Part shown: piece by piece, positions 32,134 through 55,593 of the stretch
Layout of the letters: every line of letters starts with the position of its first letter
How positions within the stretch are numbered: position 1 is the first letter of the stretch
From: Zoroaster sp. YZ-2022
Lineage: Eukaryota > Echinodermata > Asteroidea > Forcipulatida > Zoroasteridae
Direction of reading: 5' to 3'
Assembly: GCA_029582265.1 (NCBI GenBank)
Contig: CM055823.1
Coordinates: forward strand, 28,731,228-28,795,227
DNA: 64,000 nt
The notes under the pieces: model-generated
The model's database searches: none
What the model was told of the DNA's origin: nothing
What the model saw: only the letters and a program-made list of their open reading frames with translations
Position numbers and translations under genes: made by a program

Positions 32134-33544
32134 TGCTTACACAGGCCTTTAATTGCCTGCTGCAGGACAAGGGTGTGCTGTCATGCAGTCCACCTTACAC
32201 CTTCAGTCAGGCTAGGCCCACTAATCTCTCTACTAACTGGATAGGAGATGGGCGCTGATTGGCCTATAAAAAGTTGAAGTAACCAGCCGCCATGTTGGTT
32301 CCCCCAAAAGGTCAAGAGTCAAATGTCACGTCAGCATACAGACAATAACAAACAACTGGTTCAGCAGCACTCGGCATTGTCGTCGGTCGGGTAGCAGTAA
32401 ACCTGTCCAGCCGTCACGCATGCGCCTTCTTTCTTGGGAAACAAAGATGGCGAACAATGGGCTTCAGCTAATCGGCGCGATCTCATATCCAGTTTGTATA
32501 TAGAGATAAGTGGCGTGGCCGCGCCGCCAGGGAATACTCATCTGCCAGTGACCGTCAGCGACCAAAACAGGGCGCTTACACAGTTATCTTATTTGGTACG
32601 TACCTTTTCTTCAGTGTTATGGCTATACCACTGTGTGTGGCGGATGGCGAGCAGCAGCGTAGCCAGGGGGAGCTGGCTGGAACGTGCCCCCACAAATTTC
32701 CATAGTGCCCCCAAAAAGGGAAACCCATACCCCATGCCCCCGTGCCTGCACTGAAAAGTCCTGGCTATGCCGCTGATGGCGTGTGACATACTGGACAACT
32801 AAAGGCATTGTAAAATCACTACTTACGTGTACTGCAGCAGTTATCGGTAACGTAAGTTTTATTCAAAACTTAAAAACAAAGAAAATGCCTATGTATGCTT
32901 AGTGGGAAAGTACTTTATTGGCAATCTTTGAAGAAAAAAATTATTAACAAATTTTAAAAATTAATGATCACAGTTTTACATAAAAACTTACTTGGTGTAA
33001 ACTTGATAATGATATCAAATATCCGTGTAAATATAAATAAATAATTGATAAAAACAATATCCAAAATGAATTTGTGTCCTCTGGGGTAAACAAAATAAAC
33101 ATTAGAGTAAATTCGAATTAGCTTGTGAAAGCGCACACGGCAACCCAGAAAACAACTGTGACAACGTCCCGAAAAACACCATGCATGCGATCCGCACGAG
33201 GGCCGCACCAGTCCATTCCAAGGACGGTACTACTGAATTATTCATATATTTATGTATGCAAATTTATTGAAACCAATCACTGTTCCAAAATCACTCGTCT
33301 ATATTTAAATAAGTGATGCCATAACAAACTAATTACCTAATGTATTATGTATTAACAGTTTTCTACCAAATCGGTAGAGACATAATTATAAAGAAAAACA
33401 TAACACCACAGAACAGACTGGTAAAGGTCCTCGGGGCGTCTGCTTCTCGTATGCGTGGACGTTTTTCGTGAGTTGTGTTCCAGGTTGCCGTAAGAGCCTT
33501 GACTAAAGGCTACGTAAAGCTGAAACATTCACATGTTGTTTGTT
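32134..33544. other. No gene seen
   Basis: Contains a small inverted-repeat element at 32651-32777. The 106-codon forward frame at 32434-32754 overlaps that element and has no recognisable domain. The remainder is AT-rich. Confidence 0.45.
32651..32777. mobile_element. Small MITE with AGCGTAGCCAGG ends
   Basis: Left AGCAGCGTAGCCAGGGGG and right CCTGGCTATGCCGCTG are inverted repeats. The interior is rich in C-runs. Confidence 0.55.
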
Positions 33545-34059
33545 TAAAGGGACAATATCATCACGATCAACATGACATGGAATCAGAGTGCTTCTTTTAG
33601 ATTAACTGAAAATAATTCCTCACATGAGCAACAGAATGTGGGTTCGAATCCCGGCCGTGACACTTGTGTCCTTGAGCAAGACAATTAACCATAATTGCTT
33701 ATCTCCACCCAGGGGTTAAATAGGTACCTGTGAGGGCAGAATTGGTTGATTAGCCCTATATGCGCTGTAATGGCAGCAATTGAGCTGTATACTCCCCAGG
33801 GAGCTGAGATGGTTTCAGGAATGATTTATGAGCCTTATGAGCAGGGGTAATATACAATGCGCCTTGAGCACCACTCAGTTGGTGGATACGTGCGCTATAT
33901 AAGTCCACACATTATTATTATTATTATGATAAGGTCATTATTATCGTTGCTGCTTCATAAATGAGGCAGTAATTTTTAGTCACTGTGTTCATCTTAAATT
34001 AGAACACCGACTCCATGCCCTGTTGAAAGTCTGCTCTGATCGTGACGATACTGTCCTTA
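33545..34059. mobile_element. MITE family 1, copy b (split by a SINE)
   Basis: Left end AAAGGGACAATATCATCACG; right end TGATCGTGACGATACTGTCCTT. The element is interrupted after CTCACATGA by the SINE at 33628-33925 and resumes ATGATAAGGTCA, giving an ATGA overlap that looks like a short target duplication. Confidence 0.7.
33628..33925 (+). mobile_element. tRNA-derived SINE nested in MITE copy b
   Basis: Starts within the tRNA-like head (GCAACAGAATGTGGGTTCGA), has the B box, the conserved body and GCGCTATATAAGTCCACAC followed by (ATT)n. Same family as 2653-3014. Confidence 0.8.
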
Positions 34060-34661
34060 ATTCGTATCTTGATATTACGAAAGTAGTTTTGCCAACATCA
34101 CCAATAGTGTACAATAGCTTTGTACTATTATATTAACAGGTAAACACAATAATCGCAACGTTTACTTCACAATGAACCTATACTAAAGAGAAAAAAGATA
34201 TTTTAAAAGAAAAAGGTATTTTATTATTTATTTCAAAAACATACAAAACAAACATACTATTACCAAACTATAAGAACAACACTTTACATTACACAATCAA
34301 AATAATTAAATAAGACTTGCATAAGTAGCTTTGCATGGTGAAGATTAAGTAAAGACTGTTTGCAGTGACAACATGTAGAAACACTGTTTTCTCTTTTTCA
34401 AAATATTCACTTAACAGTCAGCTACGTATTTCGCACACATAATGGACAAAGACACAACACAGAGAACAGACTGAACACCAGTTAAAAGATGCCCATTCCG
34501 TGTGAGTCCCGGCCCACTTATTGTATAATTCAAACAAATCTATTCCAAAATAAGACATTCCACAGAACAACCAACCGGGGAATGGGCGGCTTTAAAGGGC
34601 AACAAAGTGAATGTTTTTGTGTCTGTGCTGCGGATTGTGTTTCCAGGATGCCTCAAATCAT

Positions 34662-35020
34662 TTGGCCAAACAAATCTCCGGTTTCTGGTCTCCGCGCGCG
34701 TCGCCTCAGACCCGCGCGTCGGCATTTTTAATGATTACGATTTTTTTGGAAATAATGTCCAATTACAGCCGAAATTGCTGGATCGATTGGAATTCTGCCG
34801 TGCTGTGTTTTAAATAACTTTTTCACATAGGGGGTACGAACGTTTGTCTGATTTGTGAAGCCTCTTTTAGCCACCATACTTTATGTACGGAAAATTAACA
34901 TGTATCACTTAATTAACATGTATCATTAAAAAAAAATTAAAAAACAAACAAAAAAGCGCGTCACCGCACCGAATTTGAACCCGACCTTTGACCAGAAACC
35001 GGAGACGTTTTTGTTGGCCT
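34662..35020. mobile_element. MITE family 2, standard copy
   Basis: Ends TTGGCCAAACAAATCTCCGG and CCGGAGACGTTTTTGTTGGC are inverted repeats. The interior has GCGCGTCGCCTCAGACCCGC and GTCCAATTACAGCC, shared with 44056-44645 and 61704-61979. Confidence 0.65.
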
Positions 35021-36110
35021 ATAATAAAGTAAACAAACAAACAAACAAACAATAACACTTAGCCGTATTTTAATTTTTCGCCAACGACACAATAAAGTAA
35101 GCTGAATTTGACACATTCTCAAAAATGACAATATGTCTTATTTTATGTTTATGATACACTTTGAGTGACTTTTATGCTGTTCAATTGCTTTGCAGTCTAA
35201 ACCAGGGCCGTAGTGAGCGTGGTATCGGGGTGTGACACACACCCCGATAATTTTTCTCAGTTGGCATTTAGAGCATCAATCAGCAAATGACGCATCAAAA
35301 GTACTAGAACAAGGTTTGGTCCAGAATAAATTTTCAGTCGGCAAATCTAGAGCTATAGAGCTATTGGTTTGCTGACTGCAAATGCATGGTGTTTGTAAGT
35401 TGTTTGTTATCAGTTGTTTTTACTTTTTATAATACACAGTATTTTACTCACGGAACGAGCGTTCCCCCAACCCCCTTCATTTTTGGGGGTAAGTACATTT
35501 GTCTGAACATATAGTGTAGTGTCGGTAAATTTACCCACAAAAATGTTTGCCCCCAAAAATGTTTGCTCCCAAAAATGTTTGCCCCACTCTGAAAACCCTG
35601 GCCACTGATGTCAGTCGGTAAATTGGCTTCCACCCTTCGTCTCATATATTGTTGGTGTTTGTTGCATGTTTCTGTGTAAGCCTATTACCTACACATGTAT
35701 ACGTAATATACTTCTGGTGTAACTTAATTATGTTTTACTTGGTAAGTACGTAATAATTTATGTTGTACTCATAAAAACCTGTATTCTCTAAATGCACACG
35801 CTTTGGGAGTTCCCACAAGACAAGATAATTGCTTTCTGGAGACCTCCACTACTTTATCATTCACCTGTAGATGTTTTGGTAAATTGTATTGATTGACTTG
35901 AAAATCAACTGAATTGAACTGAAATGTCTCCTTACTCGTAGTCATTTTCATCATGTTCATTTTGCTCATCTTGTTGCCCTTCTATCATTATATTGTTAAT
36001 AGTGTTGCTGTATATTTTGTGCTTTTATGTCATTTGTCTCAGGTGTTTCAAGCTCTGTATTTTTCGTTGTATTAATTTTGTAGAGGTCGAATAAACAACA
36101 ACAACAACAA
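35021..36110. other. No gene seen; flank of copy C with retroposon-like end
   Basis: AT-rich. The stretch ending GGTCGAATAAACAACAACAACAAC (about 36085-36112) looks like the 3' tail of a retroposon and meets the copy C tail repeats directly, so it may have truncated them. An ORF-less poly-G/C patch lies near 35462-35620. Confidence 0.4.
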
Positions 36111-36240
36111 CAAGGGGAGGAGAAGGAGGAGTGGTTGGGGCCGAGACATCTGAATCTGTTAACACTTGTGTTTCGCTTTCCTTGGGAATCTTGTCTTTAT
36201 CTGTGACCTCTTTGAGGACGATTCTGACTTAATTCCACCT
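36111..36240 (-). pseudogene. Copy C tail repeat remnant beyond the stop
   Basis: Reverse-strand sequence downstream of the copy C stop still carries the repeat words AAGACAAGATTCCCAAGGAA and GATGTCTCGGCCCCAACCAC, i.e. the same ~145-bp unit found three times in copy B. It is out of frame with the NACHT protein and ends abruptly at the (AAC)n tail. Confidence 0.5.
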
Positions 36241-47254
<11,014 letters not shown>

Positions 47255-47463
47255 TACTGATTGTAGACGTCCAAATTCTGCCTGTATAAAATATTGACAG
47301 TTCACAATTTTACATAAAACATATAGCCTTCCAATCTTAGTGCTATCATTTGAATAGAAAAATTTCAACTTATTTCCCTTCTGAATGTTTGTCTTCATGA
47401 TATGAAAATTCCAAAGCCGATGAATACGAAAATATCTTAATGCATTTTCCCTATTTTCACTCT

Positions 47464-47686
47464 AAAGGGGCAGTATCGTCATGATCAGAGCAGAATTTCA
47501 ACAGGGCATGGAATCGATGTCCCAGTTTAAGATGAACACCGTGACTGCAAATTATTGGCTCATTTATGCAGCAGTAACGGTAGTATGACCTTATCTTCAG
47601 TGGGAAATTATTTTCAGTCACTAAGTTATTCTAAAACAAGCACTCTGATTCCATGTCCTATTGATCGTGACGATACTGCCCCTTTA
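47464..47686. mobile_element. MITE family 1, copy c, just upstream of copy C start
   Basis: Ends AAAGGGGCAGTATCGTCATG and CGTGACGATACTGCCCCTTT; complete, with the interior in reverse order relative to copy a. It lies about 210 bases upstream of the copy C start codon, so it may overlap the promoter. Confidence 0.8.
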
Positions 47687-50600
47687 AGGAAACAACATAA
47701 CTGAAGCTTTTACAGTTTAGTCGTTCATTGTATATCTCAATCCATTATTACTACCGTATACTACATTTCCATCAGGTTTTACTCCCAGAACAGGTTATGG
47801 TGTTGTTGTTGCTCTTGCTGTTATTATTGTTTTATTCTGCTTAAAGCAAGGTTTTTATGTTTGCAAGAAGTCCCTCTGATACGGAGTGAGTCCAGTGTAT
47901 CGGTTCTAGATATTAATATTTATTTATCACATCAATGCTTCCTCTAGGTGTTTAATAATTATTCCTGCCTGGCTGGTTGTTGCCCCACAACAACTATGAC
48001 ATTCCAATTATTGTTTCTTCATTTATTAGTTAATAGCCTTACGTTTCGAACCTAGCAGTTTGTCAAAGGAACCAATTATTTTGTTATTATTTTTATTAGG
48101 CCATATAAAAAATATAATTGTTTAGCATCCTTCCTGTTCAATTTCTACAGGGAGGGAGGTTTTTTTCTCTTTTTTTTTCTTTTCTATTTTCCCCCTCAGC
48201 ACTCATCCAGCACTTCATGAATCAATGTGATGAACTAAATTCAGATAACATGTAGGTGATTTTTTAAGCCTCTCCATTCAGAGTAAAAACCACGTACTAT
48301 GATCCATTCCTGGCTTTTATAAGAAAACAGAAAAGGTATTTATTTCTGTCAAACAAATGCAACAAATGATTTAACTAGCCTAGACAAACATGTTGATCAA
48401 GTCAGTTTAGTCCTTGGCAGTGAATTTTCGGCCATGCCTTTGAACCCTCTCCTTTGTACTGCAGTCTTCACAATATGGATAGTAGCATTCATTTTTCATG
48501 AGACTGTCAACTGTGTCGCAATGAATACATATATCCTCATACCCAGCAGAATAATAGGTCAGTTCTATTCATAATCTACAGTCCAGATTAGCACGCACAT
48601 GAATGGTACTAAAAACGGAGTCGGGCCCAAAAGTTCGTGACATTCCTTGTTCATTATTCTCAATACATCGCCAACACACATAGCACTATCGCACACACAC
48701 AGCTATTTACACACACACTGCTAAGGAGCGTCGCGAACCAAGACTATTCTTTGTGACGTATAGCGAGCGCCTGCAAAACAGGCTGGCATCCAGACTACCA
48801 CAACAGAAAGAAAAGTGTAGTCAGGTGCTGACCAACTGGCAGCAATACCATGCCCGATAATGGGTATCGCATCGCTGGTAAACACAACTTGCCGGAAGAT
48901 TTTTTTCCCCAGTACCACACAATTGGCTATGGGGCCAACAGTGAAGGGATAGGAATTCTCTACTGTTATTGGCCCCATACATCGTGTGGTACAGGGAAAA
49001 AACTTGCGGTCGGTTGAGTTCGGTATCACACCGCAATATGCGGACGATGAAATTGACAAGTAAACCGTCAATTTAAGCTTCTACATTGCAGTACCATTTT
49101 TAAAATAGTTTCTACGGTAAGGGTTTAACAGGTTTATAAAAAAATTAAAAAGGTCGGGGGCTTTTTTGATGGCGGGTGGGGATGCGAAACAACTATTTCT
49201 TTTTACATGGCCTTAACATCATTTTTGTCTCCTTTGTTTTCCCTGATTAGGTATAAGATGTAACTGTGTATATTTAAGGTGTGATTACTGGTGACTGTGA
49301 TGTTGCTCTCCAGAAAAATTTATCAGCTAGTGTGGTGCAGAAAGTTGGGTAATTATTTCTAAAAATAAACTCTATAATATAAATGAATACAACCAGAAAT
49401 CTATTACTAACAGTAAGCCAGGCCATTATAGAGGCAGCATTGGTGGCATATCAGGCATTCCACATTGCGCACATACATGAGCCATTGCGAGCACTGCGTG
49501 CATGGGCGTCCATCAGTGGGTGCCTGAGGGACCCCTTTTAGAATGGGGGTACAGTATATCAAAAGGCCCCTCCCCACTTTTCGATGGCCCAAAATAATTA
49601 AAAAGTAAATAAATATGTCAGCCTATCCTACCGTTTTATCTTTTTCGTGTACCGTTTTGTCCAAAATATGAACAGCGGGGGAAGCTGTGCGACTTGGGTT
49701 GTGCCCCAATATTGGCTAAATCCTGGATCCGACACTCCCTGCATGTCCCCCCACCCACTTCTAAGAAGCAATTGATGCAGATGCATGTATCCCATGATGC
49801 ATTTTACCGAATTGCTGTGAGAAGCTTTGTTATGTTTGGATAAAGCCAAATATTTCGAATGTCTGAGGCGGCTTGTAAAGCAGTACTTTGCGGTAGCCTA
49901 ACTTACAGGAGACTGGCATACTTGATACATGTACTTTATATTAGTAATAGGCTTCTAACGCAACTTATATATTGCACTATTTGTGCGTGTCCAATTTAAA
50001 TCACTGGCCACCATTTTTCAGCTGTCTGTATATCCATGATGAAAACAGTAATAAGGCACTTTGACAAGATGAAGATGCCTGTGTTAGGCATTGTTTTAAA
50101 CTGAAGGACACACTTGTGTCAGGCATTTCAACTAAAAGATCAATTGTGTCAGGCATTACATGTGTAAACAAAAAGACATTGTAATAATTATAAGAAGACC
50201 ACTTCAGCCAGTCAAGATATCATGCAGAACACTTGTGCTAGTCATTGTAACTTGAACAATAATAGTGCTAACCTGGTGTTTTTAGAAATAAATTAATACT
50301 GTTCATTTCAAAATTTTCATATTTGTTTTTCGTATTATTTTTGTTATTTTATTTTCCTGATAGGCATGAAGGCTGGTATCTATTGAAGATGTGATAACCC
50401 GGGACTGTGATGTTTCTGCTGTCCATAAAAATTGATAATTCATAGAATTGTATGTAAATAAAGTAAGCATAATTAGCATTTTGCCTTTGAGAAAGAACCT
50501 GATAGATTCGAAATGTATGGCCATTACCAACTATTTTGCATAATTAGCATCCCTAACAAATGAAAAACAATAACTGGCACATTATGAACAAAGCTTATGT

Positions 50601-52186
50601 TTTGACAGATTCCTTATGCCCTAAGACTTGTTACTACAAGGTGACACTGTGTGTGTATGTATGTGTGTGTGTTGTGGGTGGGGGGGGGGGGGGGGGGGTT
50701 TGACATGTCAGTTGGATCTAATCTTACACCTTGCATACATGTAAACACCCCCCCCCCTCACTGCCACCACCCGCAAAAAACATAATACAAAACATAAACA
50801 TCAATAAATAAATAAACTGTTCAGTTTGTATAACTCCTTTTTGCAAATTTAATGTCTGCTTTTAAAATTACATGCATTTTCTTATGTACATGGTTGGATT
50901 CCTGTTACATTTAAAGGGAACTTAACAGACCAAAAGGTTATTCCATTAATGTTTTTTGATTTGTTACAGCTCTTTCATGATTAAAATAGTGTATTACAAA
51001 GTAACAACAAATGATCACAAACAACTCCCTGGGAAAACGTGTAGCTCTAGGTTTGCCAACTGAAAATTGATTCTGGATCAACCCTTGTTCTAGTACCTTT
51101 GATGCTTTACTTGCTGACTGAGGCTCTAAATGCTGACTGAGAAAAATTATTGGTACAGCTCTGCATGGTAATGACCCAATTACAATACTGAAATATATTT
51201 ACATAAAAGCTGACTTGGTCTGAAGATGTATCAATCATCCTGAGAAATTACACCATGTTATGGTTTTTCATTGATTTCTCAACAACGTGACCACCTATTT
51301 TGATGAAATTTTCAGGGTTAGTTAATATTTATTTACAAAAGTAAGCACACTCATAGTGACTGTTTGCTGTCATCACCAAATCTGTCCGTTATTTGAATGG
51401 AGTGCTGTGTTGGAGTTACAATAATTAATAGCATCACATTTTTTGCCTGGATTTATTATAATTTTTCAAGATAAATTTGGGCACATAGATTAGATTGACC
51501 AATTGTAGTGTCCTAGGCTTGTGTTTTTCTATAATATTGTTTATTTTATTGTACTTTTTAACACACTATGAAGGCACTGTAATTTGAGTTTAATGTTCAT
51601 TAAATTTCCTGGTGGAAAAGCTTATTGAAATAAATTGTTTACATCCTCATTTAATAAATTTGTTCTTGTCAAGTGACTTGGAGCTTGCCATTGACTGTAT
51701 ACATGAACAATTTATTACACACAGTACATGTATATATGTATATTTTATTTTGAAACACCTTGACACTACTGGTATTTAAAAAAAACTGATAAGAGTTTGA
51801 CATCAAACTAAGTTGTTGTAAAGTTGATGGTGGTATTATTAACCATGAGATTTTTAAATGGATCACGCAGCGTGATCAGTTTCAACTTTATAATGCATAC
51901 AAACATAGCTGATTTCAATATACATGTATTATTTAGGATACAACTAAGTACATGTAAGGTCAAAATGTCACTGATTGGTTTTATAATCATATCTCTTCAT
52001 TATTATTGGAGATATGGTACAGCTTTGGTAATGACCAATGACACTACTGAAATGTATTTACAGAAAAGCTTAACTGGTCTAAAGTAGTTGAATTCTCAAT
52101 AACGTAACCAGCTATTTCGATGAAATATTAACAGGTTATATTTGAGTTTATTTGTATTCACCAAAATGAATCACGCTCATACTTTT
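47687..52186. other. No confirmed gene; AT-rich with a few repeats
   Basis: Contains an imperfect inverted repeat at 48908-49010 (CCAGTACCACACAATTGGC / GTGTGGTACAGG), a poly-G run near 50677-50698, and two related ~60-bp segments at 49240-49310 and 50355-50430 (shared TGTGATTAC..GGTGACTGTGATGTT). No frame has a recognisable domain. TATA-like words are too common here to call promoters. Confidence 0.4.
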
Positions 52187-52329
52187 AATAGCTAATTTTG
52201 ATAAACATATATGTAATGGAAGTATTTACTTACTTTTTCCAAATAGAGTATACCAGTTTCATTTATAGTGTAAACTCTCTTGGAAGACCTACTTTTACAT
52301 TTTACAATTGTGCTTATTGTTCTTACCAT

Positions 52330-52368
52330 CATTGCTGGTGCTGTTATTAGCTGCTGCTGTGGTTGCTG
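52330..52368 (-). CDS. Possible Ser/Thr-rich mini-exon, copy 1
   Basis: Between TTGCTTTTGCAG and GATG|GTAAGAAC on the reverse strand; 39 bases, phase 1-1, reading TTAAANNSTSND. Good splice signals and symmetric phase, duplicated in tandem, but the parent gene is not identified. Confidence 0.3.
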
Positions 52369-52640
52369 CAAAAGCAATAAAGTTTATGATTTCATAATTG
52401 TTTGTTCAATAAAATAAAAATATAAAAACTTAATGTTTTCCTTATCAACATTTTGTGGGTGTTCCTTGCTAACATGTACAGTGTGAGGCAGAACAAAATT
52501 TTAGTAGCTAATTTTGATAAACATACATGTAATGGAAGTATTTACTTTTTCCAAATAGAGTATACCAGTTTCATTTATAGTCGAAACTCTCTTGGAAGAC
52601 CTACTTTTACATTTTACAATTGTGCTTATTGTTCTTACCA

Positions 52641-52679
52641 TCATTGCTGGTGCTGTTATTAGCTGCTGCTGTGGTTGCT
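52641..52679 (-). CDS. Possible Ser/Thr-rich mini-exon, copy 2
   Basis: Same 39-base sequence and splice signals as at 52330-52368, in the second copy of the duplication. Both could be used in one transcript as they keep frame. Confidence 0.3.
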
Positions 52680-52812
52680 GCAAAAACAATAAAGTTTATT
52701 ATTTCAAAATTGTTTGTTCAATAAAATAAAAATATGAAAACTTAATGTTTTCCTTATCAACATTTTTCGGGTGTTCCTTGCTAACATGTACAGTGTGAGG
52801 CAGAACAAAATT

Positions 52813-54351
52813 GTAAGCAAGAATTGACAGGATATTAAACCAGCTTACACTCAGTGGCCTTGGGTCATTGTTTTCTTTATAAGTGTTCTACTTGGTGTAG
52901 TGTTAATTTACAATTACTTTAACAATAACAGTTGGGATTAAATGGGAGCTAAGCTTTTTGGCCAATGGAAGATTCACATAATAAACTACCAATAGAAATT
53001 GGGTAGCCAGCATGGCAATGGTATGATAACATTTATGTAGATTTGCATGATATAGCTAATAAAGGAAACACTATTGTAATATTTAAGTTTAAAGATAAGG
53101 TAGGGCCTAAAGCATTGATAATGTTTGTAGTATGCTCACTCTGTTTGAATCAAGAACAACTGTCATACTTTGAAAGTACATATATCACCATATAATGTTG
53201 TTTTGTTTTCAAGAAAATGATGGAAATGCATTTCTATTTTTTGTATTTATTCTAATTTGGAATTTCATTCAAATGAATAAGACCCGTTATTAAATTTCCT
53301 TGAATATTACAGCCTTTCAGACGAAACTATACAATATATTTCTATGGGAAAATTGATACCATCATCAGCTACAAGGTGGACCTACAAGTTTTACATTTTA
53401 GAATTGTTCTCCCTTTTTTCCATGAGTAACCAATAACCCCTTCTAAAAATCCATTGTAGTTTATACTAAATCTGTAATTCTACTCATGTAGTATGTTAAG
53501 TTTTACAATAATAATTGTAGTAAAAATGTAGTTTCATAGAGAGTAGGCCTAAAGTAACAGTAGTTTTATTTAAGTTAAGTACTGTAGTAAAAACTACAGT
53601 TTAAAAATAGTATATTAGAAGTAAACATACAGTGTTGTATTTCACATTTAATGTAGTTAAAAACACTACTAGAAATAAAAATAAAGCATTGTCACAGTAA
53701 ATTTGAAGATAATTGATTAATAACAATTTATTTTTTACTAAAAATGAGGTAAATCTGTAGTAATTTATACTTCTACAATATGTTAGCAAAACTGTTGTGA
53801 ATTACAGTTTACTTGAATATAACCACAGTGTAATACTAATAATAAAATGGTGAATGTCAAGTACAAAATACCATAGTAAAACTACAATAAACATAAGTCC
53901 ACTTCACAAACATAAGTCCACTTCACAAGGCGCTATATAGACTCCCATACGTAATGACACTCGCCAAAGCGTTAGAAAGTCATGATGTTATTCCAACCCA
54001 AAGACCAACATGTCTCATTTTTAGATTTGTCATTAACTAGTCTGCTAGTACTAGTCTGTGTCTTTTCATGCGTCTGACATAGTAACTAAAACTGTGTGGA
54101 GTGTGTGATCATAGAGTAAGGACCACAGTCCTTGCTCTATGGTGTGATTTATCAGCTGCCCAATACCATGATCATTTTACCACATGTCTGAGCTGTTTTA
54201 ACACTACGCCAAAAACGTGCACACAGCTAGCTCAGGGCATAGAGCAAGTCCTTGCTCTATTTATGCGATGCTCGCTCAGTGAATGACCACTAACATCAGT
54301 GATCTTGTCTACATGTAGGCCTCGTTGAGAAAAAAAAAATGCTTTCCTTAC
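52813..54351. other. No gene seen
   Basis: AT-rich; the stretch 53450-53890 is full of GTAGTAAAA / TTTTACTAC words on both strands. A hairpin (CATAGAGTAAGGAC...GTCCTTGCTCTATGG) lies at 54110-54143. Confidence 0.4.
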
Positions 54352-54352
54352 C

Positions 54353-54414
54353 TCACCTGGCGCTGATTAACGTTGCTACTTGTAGTAGTACTTTCTGATG
54401 GAGTGGAGGTCATT
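54353..54414 (-). CDS. Possible first exon, Ser/Thr-rich
   Basis: Reverse strand ATG at 54414 reads MTSTPSESTTTSSNVNQRQV and ends GTGAG|GTAAGG. It is followed downstream on the same strand by the Ser/Thr-rich mini-exons at 52679 and 52368, so a small gene is possible; no further exon was found. Confidence 0.3.
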
Positions 54415-54816
54415 TTAAATTGATAAACCTAATTATTTCACAGACTTAATGATGCAAGACAATTCTTTAAACACTCAAAAACACTCATCCACGTAGTCTG
54501 ATGTGAATGAGGTACGCGTCGAGCTACTAGCTAGCCTAGCCAGTAGCCGGCCTCGGATACCTATAATCGGGTCGGTGATCATATACAGGAATATCATGCA
54601 TCAGCATTTTGGGATGTAAAACTGTGTATCTTGTTTCTGAACACTCATGAGTAACCAATGCTGTTCAGCATTATCTTTAAAGGGATGGTAGGCCTACAAC
54701 ATTGTCAGGCAATTTTTATCATTTCGGCATTCAAGTAATTTTTTCTCCAAACATAAGAGCATTTCAAGCGGAAACATTTCTCGGAGTGATTGGTGTTTGT
54801 ACCAACTTTAAATTAA

Positions 54817-55070
54817 GTAAGAGTAATTGCGGTGACACCATGTGAAATGCTCAATTGAGTAGTAATTAGTTCTGAAAAGAACTAGAGGTACAACTCGACA
54901 TTTCGATCAGTATGCTCTTATCGTCATCATTCTCCTGAGGACGATCAGAGCATACTGATCGAAACGTCGAGTTGTACCTCCAGTTCTTTTCAGAACTAAT
55001 TACTACTCAATTGAGCATTTCACATGGTGTCACCGCAATTACTCTTACTTATCCTCCTCACCATGCAAAG
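54817..55070. mobile_element. Fold-back element, ~115-bp arms
   Basis: Left arm from TTAAGTAAGAGTAATTGCGG, right arm ending CCGCAATTACTCTTACTT; the arms meet around 54935. Contains ACTGATCGAAACGTCGAG. Fragments of the same family lie near 19170, 19560 and 34330. Confidence 0.75.
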
Positions 55071-55593
55071 CTACAAGTTCAACTTTAAATTAAGCGAGCT
55101 TCTGAATACTTATCTGTTAATTTTAAAGATGCTGTACCTCATTAACGTTAATGTACAGTATTACATGATGTTTGCAAAACTGCTGCTTCTGGCATGCTTC
55201 TCTTTGAATTAGACATGGCCTTAACAAACATCCTGTGATTTCGACGGATTTGTTGTAGTCATTCGAATGGAAAGAGTACTCAGTCTTTCCATAATTCCAA
55301 CTAGACCCTTATTCACATTTGTTGAAAATGATAACATTTGAGATAGAAATATTTAGTTATAGAGGAGATTAATTTGATAGACTTGTCAGCTACATCAGAC
55401 AATGTTTACATCGAAATTCAACACAAACTTGAAATGCTGTACCTTATATTTAAGCATATTTTAGCTCAATCACAAACTAATCCTATTACCAGATTGTATT
55501 CATTGTTGTGGTCGGTTTTAAAAGTAGCGGCAAAAATGCAGGCCTACTGTTATTATTATGCTTTAGTCCTTATATTTACAATTCGAAAAATTT

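Larger units (their letters stand above)
52187..52812. repeat. Tandem duplication, ~311 bp, two copies
   Basis: TAGCTAATTTTGATAAACATA begins both copies (52191 and 52505); the copies run to GAGGCAGAACAAAATT and are about 95% alike. Each carries one possible 39-bp reverse-strand exon. Confidence 0.85.

Noticed and set aside
32434..32754. 106-codon forward frame
   Set aside because: It runs through a small MITE and has no recognisable domain.
48721..49071. 116-codon reverse-strand frame
   Set aside because: It overlaps an inverted repeat, has a second overlapping frame, and shows no domain or splice context.
49240..50430. Two similar segments with pyrimidine-AG on the forward strand and a Ser/Thr-rich reading on the reverse strand
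   Set aside because: Forward readings stop at once, reverse readings lack donors; probably copies of an old repeat.
52261..52440. Forward-strand transmembrane-like reading TIVLIVLTIIAGAVISCCCG
   Set aside because: The first copy begins with a stop just after its acceptor, and the reverse-strand mini-exon has better splice signals; left undecided and not annotated.
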